Of a DNA stretch of 64,000 bases, positions 43,574-52,983 are shown piece after piece. Every line of letters begins with the position of its first letter. Position 1 is the stretch's first letter. The stretch is from Blastocladiella emersonii ATCC 22665 (taxonomy: Eukaryota > Blastocladiomycota > Blastocladiomycetes > Blastocladiales > Blastocladiaceae): NCBI GenBank assembly GCA_025594325.1, contig JANHCV010000006.1, positions 1,364,001-1,428,000 of the forward strand. The letters are read 5' to 3'. The position numbers and the translations under genes are program-made. A model generated the notes under the pieces. The model had not been told where the DNA came from and made no database searches. It was given only the letters and a program-made list of their open reading frames with translations.

Positions 43574-43988
43574 TGCGGCGAGTAAAGGCGCGGCGATCTA
43601 AGTCGGTCTATGAGGGTTTGTTGCGGAGAAGAGGGAGAGGAGAGGGCCCGAAGCTGGCGGCGCCCCCCGCCTGCAACGGGTGGTGGCGGCTGGAAGGGGG
43701 AGCGCGGCGTTTCAGGCTCCGAAGAACCCGAGCAAGCGGATCATGAGCGCATCATCCGCCTTGGCGCCCGCTGGCGGATGATCATCGCGTCACGCCCGAG
43801 CGTGCGGGGGTTCGGGGCGAGCCGCGAGGGGTGGCGACGGCCATGGTGGGTGGCGAGGGCGGCCCGCGTGTGCAGACACGCCGAGCACGCGATTCACGGC
43901 CGAGGATGGGCCCATGCGGAGCCGCCAGCCGTCCGCGTACGGTGTGTGTTGAAAAGGGGGATGTATTCATCATGACGTCCCAGCAAGC
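43574..43988. other. intergenic region, 415 bp
   Basis: It holds the promoter of the leftward OPT gene and the 3' flank of the CAF-1 p60 gene. No TATA box or other distinct element is seen. Confidence 0.4.
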
Positions 43989-45708
43989 TTACGAGAGCGG
44001 GCCCGAGATAAGCGTGGGCTGGATGCGCTTCTTGACGGGCGGCGCGTGGATCACCTGCGGCTGCTGCTGCGCGGGTGGTGGGGCCGCCGCTGCCGCCGCT
44101 GTCGCGGTGCGGCCGGGCGACATGACGTTGCTGCTCGCAGCGACAGCAGGCAGAACACGGGCGCGCGCGGCGACAACCTCGGCCGGCGGCTCGGCCGTCT
44201 CGCCGAGCTCGCCGTGGTCGAATACGGCGAGAGTGCAGTACCCGTCGTGCGACGCGCCGACGAGGTACCGCGCGTTGCGCGACCACGCGAGGTCTTGGTA
44301 CCGGTACACGTGCAGGTTGCGCAACACGGCGCGCGGGTACCGCGACCCCGTGTCGTACACGGCCAGCGTCTCGTCGGTCCCGACCGCCATGAGCATGCGG
44401 TACGGCAGCTGCGCAATCCCCGAGTTGGGCAGAGCGCCGTTCACGTCCATGGCGTTGTCGTCGCTTGGCGGCTTGTTTTTGATAAAAACGGGCGCGAAGC
44501 GGATCGTCCACGGCGAGCTCGGGAAGCCCGGCAGCGCGACGAGCGGGAGGCCGGCGGCCCAGTTGGCGCGGCCGTACACGAGCACGGCGTGGTGCACGGG
44601 CGCGTCGGCGCCGGTCGCTGCTGGAGCGGCGGTGGAGGGCGTTGGCGCGTGGCCGGCGGGGCACACGAGGAGGCTGCCGTCGGGCGAGAAGGCGAGGCGG
44701 CGGAAAAACGACATGGTGCTGGTGGTCGGGTCGGAGAAGAGGCGGAAGAACTTGCGCTTGGTGTGGTGCGTGGACGATGTTGCCGCGTCGGGAGCGGCGG
44801 TGGGATCGGATGGTGGTGCTGGCGCTGCTGGTGGGGTCACGTCGAGCTTGGCCGACTGGACGAGGTGCTTGAGCAGCGCGATCTGGCGCTTGTTCTCGAC
44901 GTGCTGGAAGGCGATCGAGTAGATGTTGACGGTGCGGTCGACGCCCTGGGTCGCCACGTACTGGCCGAGCGGGTCCCACGCGACGCCCTGCACGAGCTCC
45001 GTGTGGTGGTGCGCGTTGCCGATGCTGTCGCCTGGTGCGGGATGCGGGTTAGTCTCGCGACCATTTGGTGAGAAGGTGTAGCGTGCGTACCAGTGGTCGT
45101 GTCCCAAATCCGCAACTTTTGGTCGGTGCCGACGGACGCGAGGTAGCGGCCGCACGGGGACCACGCGAGGTCGCTCACCTCGTCCGTGTGTCCACTACGG
45201 GTGCATCGAGTCAGGTTTTCCAGTCAAGTCCGTTCGAAGACCTAAAGACGCACGTTAGGAGCCGCGAGACGCGCCACACCTCCTTGTACGAGTCGACGTC
45301 CTCGTCAGCGGCGAGCCCAAGCCCGCGCACGATGCCGTCGGGTCCCGTCGACTGGACCCAGATAGAGATGGCGCCCGAGTTGTCGGCTGAGGCGATGCGG
45401 TCACCCTGCGGTGCCCAGCGCACAATGTTGACGCCGCCGTGGTGGGCGGCGAGCGTCGACAGGAACACGACCTCGGGCTTGCCGTCGTCGCCGCGCTCGA
45501 CAATCTCCCACAGGCGCACGCAGTCGTCGCCGCCGGCCGTGGCGAACTTGGCGTCGGCCGTCGGCGCAAAGTCGACGCTGGTGATGGTCTGGGCCCGGTG
45601 CCACGCGATCTGGACCGTCTGCGGCGGCGGCGGGAGTCGGAGAGGGCTATGAGTGCATGTTGGGTGGCGGAGCCGTTGCATCGAGTCGCATCACACCTTG
45701 GCTTTCAT
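43989..45708 (-). CDS. CAC2: chromatin assembly factor 1 subunit p60 (CAC2/CHAF1B)
   Basis: Exons 45708-45697, 45618-45254, 45194-45091 and 45031-43989 encode 507 residues; introns are 59-78 bp. The first exon is only four codons (MKAK) and joins TVQIAWHRAQTITSVDFAPT, the conserved start of CAF-1 p60. A seven-bladed WD40 propeller follows; clear repeats include FATAGGDDCVRLWEI, VRWAPQGDRIASADNSGAIS, LTGHTDEVSDLAWSPCGRYL, VQGVAWDPLGQYVATQGVDR and WSRNARYLVGASHDG. The tail is Ala/Pro/Gln-rich. In the CAF-1 complex the protein helps load H3-H4 onto newly replicated DNA via PCNA and Asf1. Its start lies 262 bp from that of CAND1, read the other way. Confidence 0.92.
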
Positions 45709-45970
45709 GGCAGCTGCGTGGGGGGTTAGGGGGAGAGAGAAGGGAGCGCGATGCAAAACGTGACGACTCGAGACTGAGTCGATCCTCTACGCAGGCTGAT
45801 CGACGCGTTCGCCGCTCGCCCCGGTGCGCTCTCATCCCGCCGCCCGCTCTCCCTCCCCTGCCCGACCTTCAGTAGCTCATGGGAGTGCATGGATCGCTGA
45901 GCAACTGGCCGCACAACATTGTATCATACCCCACGCATCCCACGTCAACCCCACACGCGCCGCCACCACC
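45709..45970. promoter_or_regulatory. divergent promoter between CAF-1 p60 and CAND1
   Basis: Only 262 bp separate the two start codons, so one promoter region serves both genes. It contains a GATCGACGCGTTCGC site near 45800, an ACGCGT-type box as used by cell-cycle regulators in fungi. No TATA box is seen. Confidence 0.45.
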
Positions 45971-48900
45971 ATGTCGTCCTCGCAGATCGTCGCGTCTCTC
46001 TTTGAGAAGGTACTTTGTCGGACACGCCGCAGCATGTCGTACACGCGCCTGACACACGCTCCCAAACGAACAGATGAAGAACCCGGACGCCGACTTCCGG
46101 TACATGGCGCTCAACGACCTCATGTCGGCGGTCGCGGACCCCAACTTCACGCTCGAGGCCAACTCGGAGGCGCGCCTGGTCGACGCCATCTTCACGCTGC
46201 TGCGCGACAACAACGGCGGCGTCAAGAACATGGCGCTCAAGTGCCTGACGCCGCTGGTCCGCACCCTGCGCGAGCGCTCGCTCGTCGACGTGGCCGCGCG
46301 CCTGACCGAGCTGCTCACCAACAAGACCGAGGACCAGCTGCGCGACATGGCGTGCCTCGGCCTCAAGTCCGTGTTCGCCGAGCTCAACGCCGCCGACGAC
46401 GCCCCCGCCAAGCTCGCCATCAAGACCGCCAACCGCCTGCTCGAGCTGTTCCCCGGCGAGCCCGCCGAGAACATCCAGGTCGACATCCTCGACACGGTCA
46501 CCGACCTCGTCGCGCGTTTCGGCCGCGCCATCGCCCGCCAGGCCGAGGGCACCGCGTTCCTCGCGAGCCTACTTGCCAAGTTCACCGCCATGCTCGGCAC
46601 CGCGCGCCCCGCCCTGCGCAAACGCGCGGGTGTCGCCGTTAGCGTCCTGGTCCCGCTGCTCTCGCCCGCCGACGCGAGCAAGGTCGTCGCGTCCCTCCTC
46701 GGCGACCTCGCCAAGGGCCGCCTCGACGCCGACACCCAGCGCACCCACATCGCGTGCCTTTCGCTGATTATCAAGGCCCCCGCCGCGTCCGCCGCGGGCG
46801 GCCCGTCGTCGGGCCTCGCCGCGCACCTGCCCGCGCTCGTCGAGTCGCTCGCCGCCATCGTGCGCGCCAACGAGGACCACGACGAGCTGCGCGAGGCCGC
46901 CATGCAGGCGCTCGACGCCCTGCTCCTGCGCTACGCGTCCGCCATGGCCCCGCTCGTCGACGGTCTGATCCCGCTCGCCCTCGACATGGTCCAGTACGAC
47001 CCCAACTACAACTACGACGAGTCCGAGGAGACCGACCGGATCGGCGCCACCACGCCCGCCAACGATCTCGACGACGACGGCGCGTCGGCCGAGCCCATGG
47101 AGACGGACGACGACGAGGCTGGCGACGACGGCGACGACGAGGACTACGGCGATTTCGGCGGCGACGACGACGACGAGTACGGCGAGGGGTACTCGGACGA
47201 CGAGGACATGTCGTGGAAGGTGCGCCGCGCCGCCGCGCGCCTGCTCAACACGGTCCTGGCCACGCGTCCGGACCTCGCCGCGCGCCTCGTCGCCGAGGTC
47301 GGCCCGACGCTCACGCGCCGGTTCGAGGAGCGCGAGGAGGGCGTGCGCAACGAGGTGCTCGGCACCTACGCCACGCTGCTGCGCCAGGTCGCCGCCCAGG
47401 GCACCAACTCGCCCGCCGCCACCGCCCTGCGCCCGCACCGCGCCATGTTCCACCGCCGCTGGGTCAAGTACGTGGTCGCCAGCAAGGACGTGTCGACGCG
47501 CCAGGCCGGGTTCGTCGTCCTCCGCGAGGCCCTCGCCGCGTTTGACTGGTCCCGCTCGCGCGCCTCCGATACCGCGCGCTGGGTCAAGGCCGTCGGCGAG
47601 GCCATGGCGCTCGGCGGCGCCGGTGCCCACCACGCCGTCGCCGGTGCGGCCGCCGCCTCGGCGACTACGCTCAAGCTCGAGGCGCTCGCGTTCGTCGGCG
47701 CGTGGCTCCGCGTCACGCCCGCCGCCGAGGTGCCCGTCCTCGTCATGGACGACCTGACCAAGGCGCTCCTGCAGGGCATGCAGGACAAGTACTACAAGGT
47801 GGCGGCCGAGGCTACCGTGATCGCGCGCGACCTCGTCCCCGCGCTCGTCGCCCACAACGCCGTCGCGTCGGTGCTCGCCCTCGAGGAGCACGCCGAGTGC
47901 ACGCTGCTCAACACCAGCGCCGACGAGGAGGTCAAGGACCGCACGCTCGCGCTGTTCGGCCTGGTCGTCGCCACGGCCGGCTCGGCCCTCACGGCGCGCC
48001 AGGCCGCGTGGTCCGAGGTGCTCATGAAGCGCCTGACCAACGAGGTCGCGCGTCTCGCCGCCACGCGCGTCGTCAACCAGATTGTGAACGCGACGGGCGT
48101 CGTTGACGTGACCTTCCTGATCCCGGCGCTCGTTGCCGAGATGACGGGCAACCTGCGCAAGAACCCGCGCGCGCTCCGCGAGGCCACGGTCGTCGCCCTG
48201 ACGTCGATTGTCGCCAAGTACGCGCCCGCCGTGACGCCGGCGCAAGCGCAGCAGATCCTCGACGAGGCGACCGCGCTCGTCGCCGAGGACGACCTCCTCC
48301 TCGCGTCGCAGTCGCTCAAGGCCAGCGCCACCATCCTCAACCACTTCCCCGCGCTCCTCCCCGTCGCCTCGCGCGGCGTGCTCCCCGCGGCGTTCGCCCT
48401 GGTCCGGTCCCCGCTCGTCGCGGGTACCCACACGCTGGCGTCGCTCCTCGCCCTGCTCAGCGCCGCGTCCAAGGCGGCGCCCGCCGACCCGGCTCTGTAC
48501 CAGCAGGTGCAGCAGCTGCCGCACGACCAGCCCGCGGTCCAGGCCAAGGCGCTCGCGGCCGTCGCGCGCGCGAGTAGTCTCGACGCGGCCGCGATCGTCA
48601 ACGACCTGACGTCGGCCGTCACGCAGAAGACGGGTGATGTCGCCGCGCGCCACGCGGCGCTCCTGACGCTCGGCGAGCTCGGGCGCACCAGCGACCTGAG
48701 CCAGGCGGGTCCCGGCCTGCTGAACCTGGTTGTCGAGCAGTTCCGCTCCGACAACGACGCGATCCGGTCGGCCGCCGCCTACACGCTCGGGTCGCTCGCC
48801 GTCGGCGGGCCCGCGGCGTTCATCCCCGTGATCGTGCACGCGATCCAGGACCCGTCGGGCGGCGCCACGGGCCACCGGTACCTCATGCTGCACGCGCTCA

Positions 48901-49859
48901 AGCAGGTGCTGACGTCGGCCAACGACGTGCCCGCGCTCGCCCAGTACGTGGCGCCCCTGTGGCAGACGCTGTTCGCGCTCACCGGTGGGGCCGGCGCCGT
49001 CCAGGAGGAGGGCGCGCGCCTGCTCCTCGGCGAGTGCATCGGCAAGCTCGCCCTGCTCAACCCGGCCGAGTACATCCGCGACCTGCACGCCAAGCTCGCG
49101 GCCGGCGCGGCCGAGGTCCGCGCCACCACGCTCGGCGCTCTCAAGTACGTGTTCGCGCACGCGACAGCCGAGTCGGACACCGCGCTCGCGCCGCTCCTCG
49201 GCGACTTTTTCCAGCGGATCGGCGACGCCGAGGTGCCCGTGCGCCGCGCCGCCCTCGCCGCGCTCCAGGCCGCCGCGCACACGCGTCCGGCGCTCGTGCG
49301 CCCGGTCCTCGGCGCCACGCTGCCGCTCGTCCTCCGCGAGACGGTGGTGCGGCCCGAGCTGATCCGCGAGGTGGCCATGGGCCCGTTCAAGCACAAGATC
49401 GACGACGGGCTCGAGACCCGCAAGCTCGCGTTCGAGGCCCTCGCCACGCTCACCCAGACGTGCGCCGCGCACGTGCAGCCCGGCAGCGTCCTCGACGCGG
49501 TCCTCGCGGGGCTCCGCGACGTGCACGAGGTGCAGCTGCTCGCCGGGCTCGCCCTCGCCAAGCTCGCGCACGCGGCCCCGCTCGTGATCGCCGCCCGTCT
49601 CGACGACCTCGTCGACCCCTTCTACGCCGCCCTGTTCCCCAAGGCCAAGGCCAACGCCGTCAAGCAGGACGTCGAGAAGGCCCAGGAACTCGTCCGGTCC
49701 GCGCTCCGCGGCGTCGTCGCCGTCGCGCCCGTCCTCGACGCGGCCTCCGCGCCCAAGTTCGCCGCGTTCCTCGCCGAGCTGCGTAATGGCCCGCTCGCGA
49801 AGGATCTCGCCGAGGTCGAGGCCGCGGTCGCGGCGCAGGGCCCGCTCGCGGATATGTAA
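45971..49859 (+). CDS. CAND1: cullin-associated NEDD8-dissociated protein 1 (CAND1)
   Basis: Exons 45971-46009 and 46074-49859 (64-bp intron) encode 1274 residues, close to the usual 1,230. The protein is built of HEAT repeats throughout, for example DFRYMALNDLMSAV at the start. An acidic insertion at about 328-395 leads into DMSWKVRRAAARLL, a hallmark of CAND1. The C-terminal TIP120 region contains GPFKHKIDDGLETRKLAFEA. CAND1 wraps around unneddylated cullin-RBX1 and exchanges substrate receptors in SCF-type ubiquitin ligases. Most budding yeasts have only a diverged form, so this well-conserved copy again points to another fungal lineage. The opposite strand of the long exon is open for 1,000 codons because of GC-rich codon use; this is not a gene. 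Confidence 0.95.
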
Positions 49860-50257
49860 GCTAGTCGTGAAGGACGTGTTGGCGAAGAGAGTTGATTTTT
49901 CATCGTGAGTTGTTTGAATTTCGAGATGCGTCGCGGTGATCTGAAACTGTGGCGCAACGCGTCAACTTGGTACAAAGCCGCATGCGACGATGCCGCAAGT
50001 GCTCGCTCACTCGCAGCTCGTGAGGTACATTCATTCAATCTCCTGCCTGTATGCAAGGCGCAAGCCCGACAGCTCCATGTAAACATCTTGCTTGATGCGT
50101 TTCCTTGTGCTTGATCCGTTTCCTTGGCCGCGGCAAATGCTATAAAACTCTCTCGCCGCTCGCCCGCTCCCCTCGCTTCCTCGTACCCGTTGGAGGTCCT
50201 TTTTCGCATTGGGCCAGATCCCTCACATCAACCGCAGCTGGCTGCAATCGTCACTCG
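49860..50257 (+). other. intergenic region with promoter of a truncated relic gene
   Basis: AT-richer DNA after CAND1 holds a CAACGCGTC word near 49956 and a clear TATAAAA box at 50141-50147, followed by a pyrimidine-rich leader leading to the relic ORF at 50258. Confidence 0.4.
50141..50147 (+). promoter_or_regulatory. TATA box
   Basis: TATAAAA lies 111 bp before the ATG of the truncated relic. A good promoter in front of a 41-codon remnant suggests that the gene was lost after a functional past. Confidence 0.55.
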
Positions 50258-50383
50258 ATGTCCAAGCGGCCAACTGCCTCCACTGCCCCTGGCATCCAGA
50301 CATCAGGCTCAACCTTCCGCGCTTCAGCGTCGGCAGGGTCCAAGGCACATGGGACGGCGCGGCCACTTCGACATGTGATGTGA
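50258..50383 (+). pseudogene. truncated relative of the orphan gene at 32403
   Basis: The frame encodes 41 residues and then stops. It lines up with the start of the 214-residue orphan: MSK(R/Q)P, TAPGIQ, a serine/alanine-rich segment, and HG-x-(A/V)RP-x-R. Everything after that point of the orphan is missing. The match extends to the DNA around the ATG. Confidence 0.6.
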
Positions 50384-50689
50384 TGTGTGATGATATGTAT
50401 GATATTGCCGGGTGCTACTCTGCGTATTTACAATCAAACAACAAAAAAGTCGGAGAAATAGGGGCACCAGCCAACACTAGGCCGTGCGAGGGTGATCCGG
50501 CCCCAAGGGGCAGGGACATCTCGCGGGTATGCGCTGCTGCGGGCCGCAGCGATCAGCAATGCAACCTCACCGATAGCACACAAGTATCGGATGTTGGGAG
50601 CAATGACTGCACGCACGTACGCCTGCACAATGCCACGTACGGTTGCTGTAGGGGAGAGTGAGAGAGGGAGGAAGAAAGGACAGCTTGGA
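50384..50689. other. intergenic, 3' flank of the Fanzor remnant
   Basis: AT-rich at first, then GC-rich DNA running into the stop codon of the leftward Fanzor remnant. In intact Fanzor elements the guide RNA lies at this side of the gene; I cannot recognise one here. Confidence 0.3.
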
Positions 50690-51052
50690 CTACTCGACCG
50701 TGGGCGTGGTGCGGCGCTTGCGGTGGTAGCGGTGCTTGGGGCGGGCGGCGGGTAGCGGGTTGCCGTCCGCGTCCTTGGCCTGGTCCTCGAAGACGAGCTG
50801 CTTGATGGCGAACGAGAGGATGTTGACGGCCGCGTTGCGGTCGCGCTGCACGCGGACGCCGCAGCGACGGCACGCGCGCGTCTGGTACACCTTCTTGTCC
50901 TTCTTGCCGAGCAGATTGGTCTTGTCGGCCTTGGCGGCGGCGGGGTCGGCCATGGCGCACGCGGCGCACCACTTGCTCGAGTAGTTCTCGTCGACGGCGT
51001 ACACGGTGACTTGGACCGGGTGCAGAATCCACTGGTGCGCATTTGAGCAGCT
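50690..51052 (-). pseudogene. C-terminal remnant of a Fanzor (eukaryotic TnpB-like) nuclease
   Basis: About 120 codons are open, ending in a stop at 50690, with no ATG at the 5' side. The sequence carries the end of the RuvC nuclease of the TnpB/Fanzor family: VDENYSSKWCAAC (the D/E-x-x-S-K-x-C-x-x-C start of the zinc ribbon), a 30-residue insert, RACRRCGV (second cysteine pair) and RDRNAAVNI (third catalytic aspartate and its helix). The tail is basic (KHRYHRKRRTTP). Fanzors are RNA-guided DNA nucleases carried by transposons in fungi, protists and viruses. Here the wedge, REC and first two RuvC parts are gone, cut off near 51052 next to a LURP-one-related relic. It cannot be active. Confidence 0.75.
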
Positions 51053-51087
51053 GTCAAATCCATCGGGACGCGTTGCGCAACACTCCC

Positions 51088-51330
51088 CAGCTGGCGAGTT
51101 TGCAGTTCCACCGCTGAAACTGGCGAAGAATCACTGGTGGTGAAGTCGTCCAAGGCGCTTCGGAACGCCTACATCTTTCTCGGCAAACCCAAGCACGGCG
51201 GTGTGTTGCTCGCCAAGTGGCGCGGCAAATCGAAGTCACCCGTACTTCTCCTTCAGACATTGGCCAACTCCAGGTCGCCGAGGGCGTTGACGTGCTCGCT
51301 TTTCTCACGCTCACATGGGCACAGCTTTCA
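51088..51330 (+). pseudogene. frameshifted LURP-one-related relic
   Basis: Two frames together align with the second half of the intact gene at 51722. The first reads AETGEESLVVKSSKALRNAY and on through FLGKPKHGGVLLAK (intact: AETAKHGTLVVK, then YPKRGGVLIAK). After a frameshift near 51229 it reads QLQVAEGVDVLAFLTLTWA (intact: TLWVAPGVDIAAMVALVAM). The first half is missing. Confidence 0.7.
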
Positions 51331-51721
51331 AGACAGTCGCCAGGATCGCCACGTTCAAGCAAGAGACGGATTTGTTTGCTGTGTAGGCGATGAGCACGAG
51401 TGATCTGTGAGCTGATGCCGCGAACCGTGGGAGCTGGAGCCATAAGTATCGCAGTTCAATCGTATCCCGTTTTCTCGCTTAGGCCTGCAGTGACCCTCGT
51501 TGGGGCGGGGAGCAGTTTTTCTCGAGCTGAGTTGGTGCAAGAGAACGACCCCTGCGATGAAGCGCCAGCGCAGCAAAAAGGGGTCGGCGCAGGGTGCTTG
51601 CTCAACGCCAGCACGCAGCCCATTACAACCGCCCACGTTCCCTCAAGTCACTCTCGCTCTTGAACCATAAACACAAACTGCAACGCAACAAAACCAGAAG
51701 CAGATCAAGTTATAGAACATC
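51331..51721. other. intergenic region upstream of the LURP-one-related gene
   Basis: About 390 bp, lower in GC toward the right. The last 60 bp before the ATG are A-rich with few G residues, a good leader. No TATA box is clear. Confidence 0.35.
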
Positions 51722-52369
51722 ATGGGAGCCGGACTGTCCAAGTACGAGGACTACCGACTCACGTCGCGCGTCAATGACCCGGTGGCGATCATCGACGCTC
51801 GCTTCTGCCTGCCCGACAGGGTGAAGCTCGCCCTCCAGCCCACGAGCCCGTTCGGACACGACTTCAAGGTGACTGACGAGGCCGGGACCAAACTGTTCGC
51901 GCTCTATGTCAACTCGCTCGCGCTCTTCACGCACAAGTCGGTTCTCATCGACGCGTATGGCGACGCGGTGTGTAACTTCAAAAAGGACGCCAACACGATG
52001 TGCGCCGCCAAGTTCGCGGTGCTCCGCGGCGGCAGCGACGGGTCGGGCGAGGGCGAGGGCCAGGCCATGAAGGTCAAGGCGGACGTTGGGTCCTTCTCGA
52101 TCACGCTGTATGCGGAGACGGCCAAGCACGGCACGCTCGTCGTCAAGGGCGGTGTACGCGACAGCTGCATCTTCGTGTTCGCGGGCTATCCCAAAAGGGG
52201 CGGCGTGCTGATCGCCAAGGCGATCCGATCCTCGGCCATGTTCGTCAGCGCGGACAGCACACTGTGGGTCGCGCCGGGCGTCGATATCGCAGCCATGGTC
52301 GCCCTCGTCGCTATGATGCACGCCGTCGAGCGCCGCGTCATCAAGGATCGTAAGAAGCGGTCGTCGTGA
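51722..52369 (+). CDS. LURP-one-related (LOR, tubby-like fold) protein
   Basis: A single exon encodes 215 residues, the normal size for the family. The LOR beta-barrel pattern is clear: FKVTDEAGTKLFALYVNSLA, SVLIDAYGDAVCNFKKDANT, KFAVLRGG, MKVKADVGSFSITLYAE, RDSCIFVFAGYPKRGGVLIA and the closing hydrophobic helix VAPGVDIAAMVALVAMMHAV. Family members are structurally related to Tubby and phospholipid scramblases; plant LURP1 has a defence role, but fungal functions are unknown. The N-terminus MGAGLSKY fits an N-myristoylation site (G2, S6, K7), which would place it on membranes; that is inference. A decayed partial copy lies 390 bp upstream on the same strand, so the gene has been duplicated here. 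Confidence 0.82.
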   Translation: MGAGLSKYEDYRLTSRVNDPVAIIDARFCLPDRVKLALQPTSPFGHDFKVTDEAGTKLFALYVNSLALFTHKSVLIDAYGDAVCNFKKDANTMCAAKFAVLRGGSDGSGEGEGQAMKVKADVGSFSITLYAETAKHGTLVVKGGVRDSCIFVFAGYPKRGGVLIAKAIRSSAMFVSADSTLWVAPGVDIAAMVALVAMMHAVERRVIKDRKKRSS

Positions 52370-52983
52370 GAAGGCGTCGAGTAAAATGTGGAATAAGCGG
52401 AGCTGTGAGGAGGGTCGCGCGTTCTCGCGGCTGAGCCCCTACTCCGCTGGTGCTGTGCAACGGGAAACTGAATAGAAGGCTGAAGATGAATCTCTTGAGA
52501 CGATCGTCAAGTCACGGACACGACTCGCTCGTGCCGCGATGAAGCGAGGGCGGGCGGGCGGGCGGAGACGGGTCGGCGTTCGCGCTCAACCCAAAATCAG
52601 GCGATCGGTCGCTTGCTGGTAGCACAGAGCGCTGTGCGGCGAGCAATAGGGGGCACCACGGTCAGACGGCCAGCGATGCCTACAGGATTCCGCATGTCGG
52701 GACAGATTCGCGTGGCGAGTCCAATTTGGGCGCTGACCATGTCATGGGGATGCCGAAGGCGCTCCATTAGTGTTGCATGCACTTCTGTCACTAGACCATC
52801 CATCAATGCGCGGACATGAGATGAGGGGAGGGAGAGCGAGCCACAACGTCGACGCGACGGTCAGCGCGACGGTCGGCTCGCCGACGCGGTCCCGCCGACC
52901 GCCCCTCGGACCTTCTCTCCCCCCGACCTGCTCCATCGGCCGCCTCAGCTCATGAATGACAGTTCGAACTCGATGCAAACCTC
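52370..52983. other. intergenic region, about 610 bp
   Basis: The 3' flank of the LOR gene and promoter of the next rightward gene. No TATA box, repeat or coding remnant is convincing. Confidence 0.35.

Noticed and set aside
46569-49571. 1,000-codon open frame on the minus strand across CAND1
   Set aside because: It mirrors the GC-rich third positions of the plus-strand CAND1 gene, is highly Arg/Gly/Glu-rich without any domain, and CAND1 itself is unmistakable.
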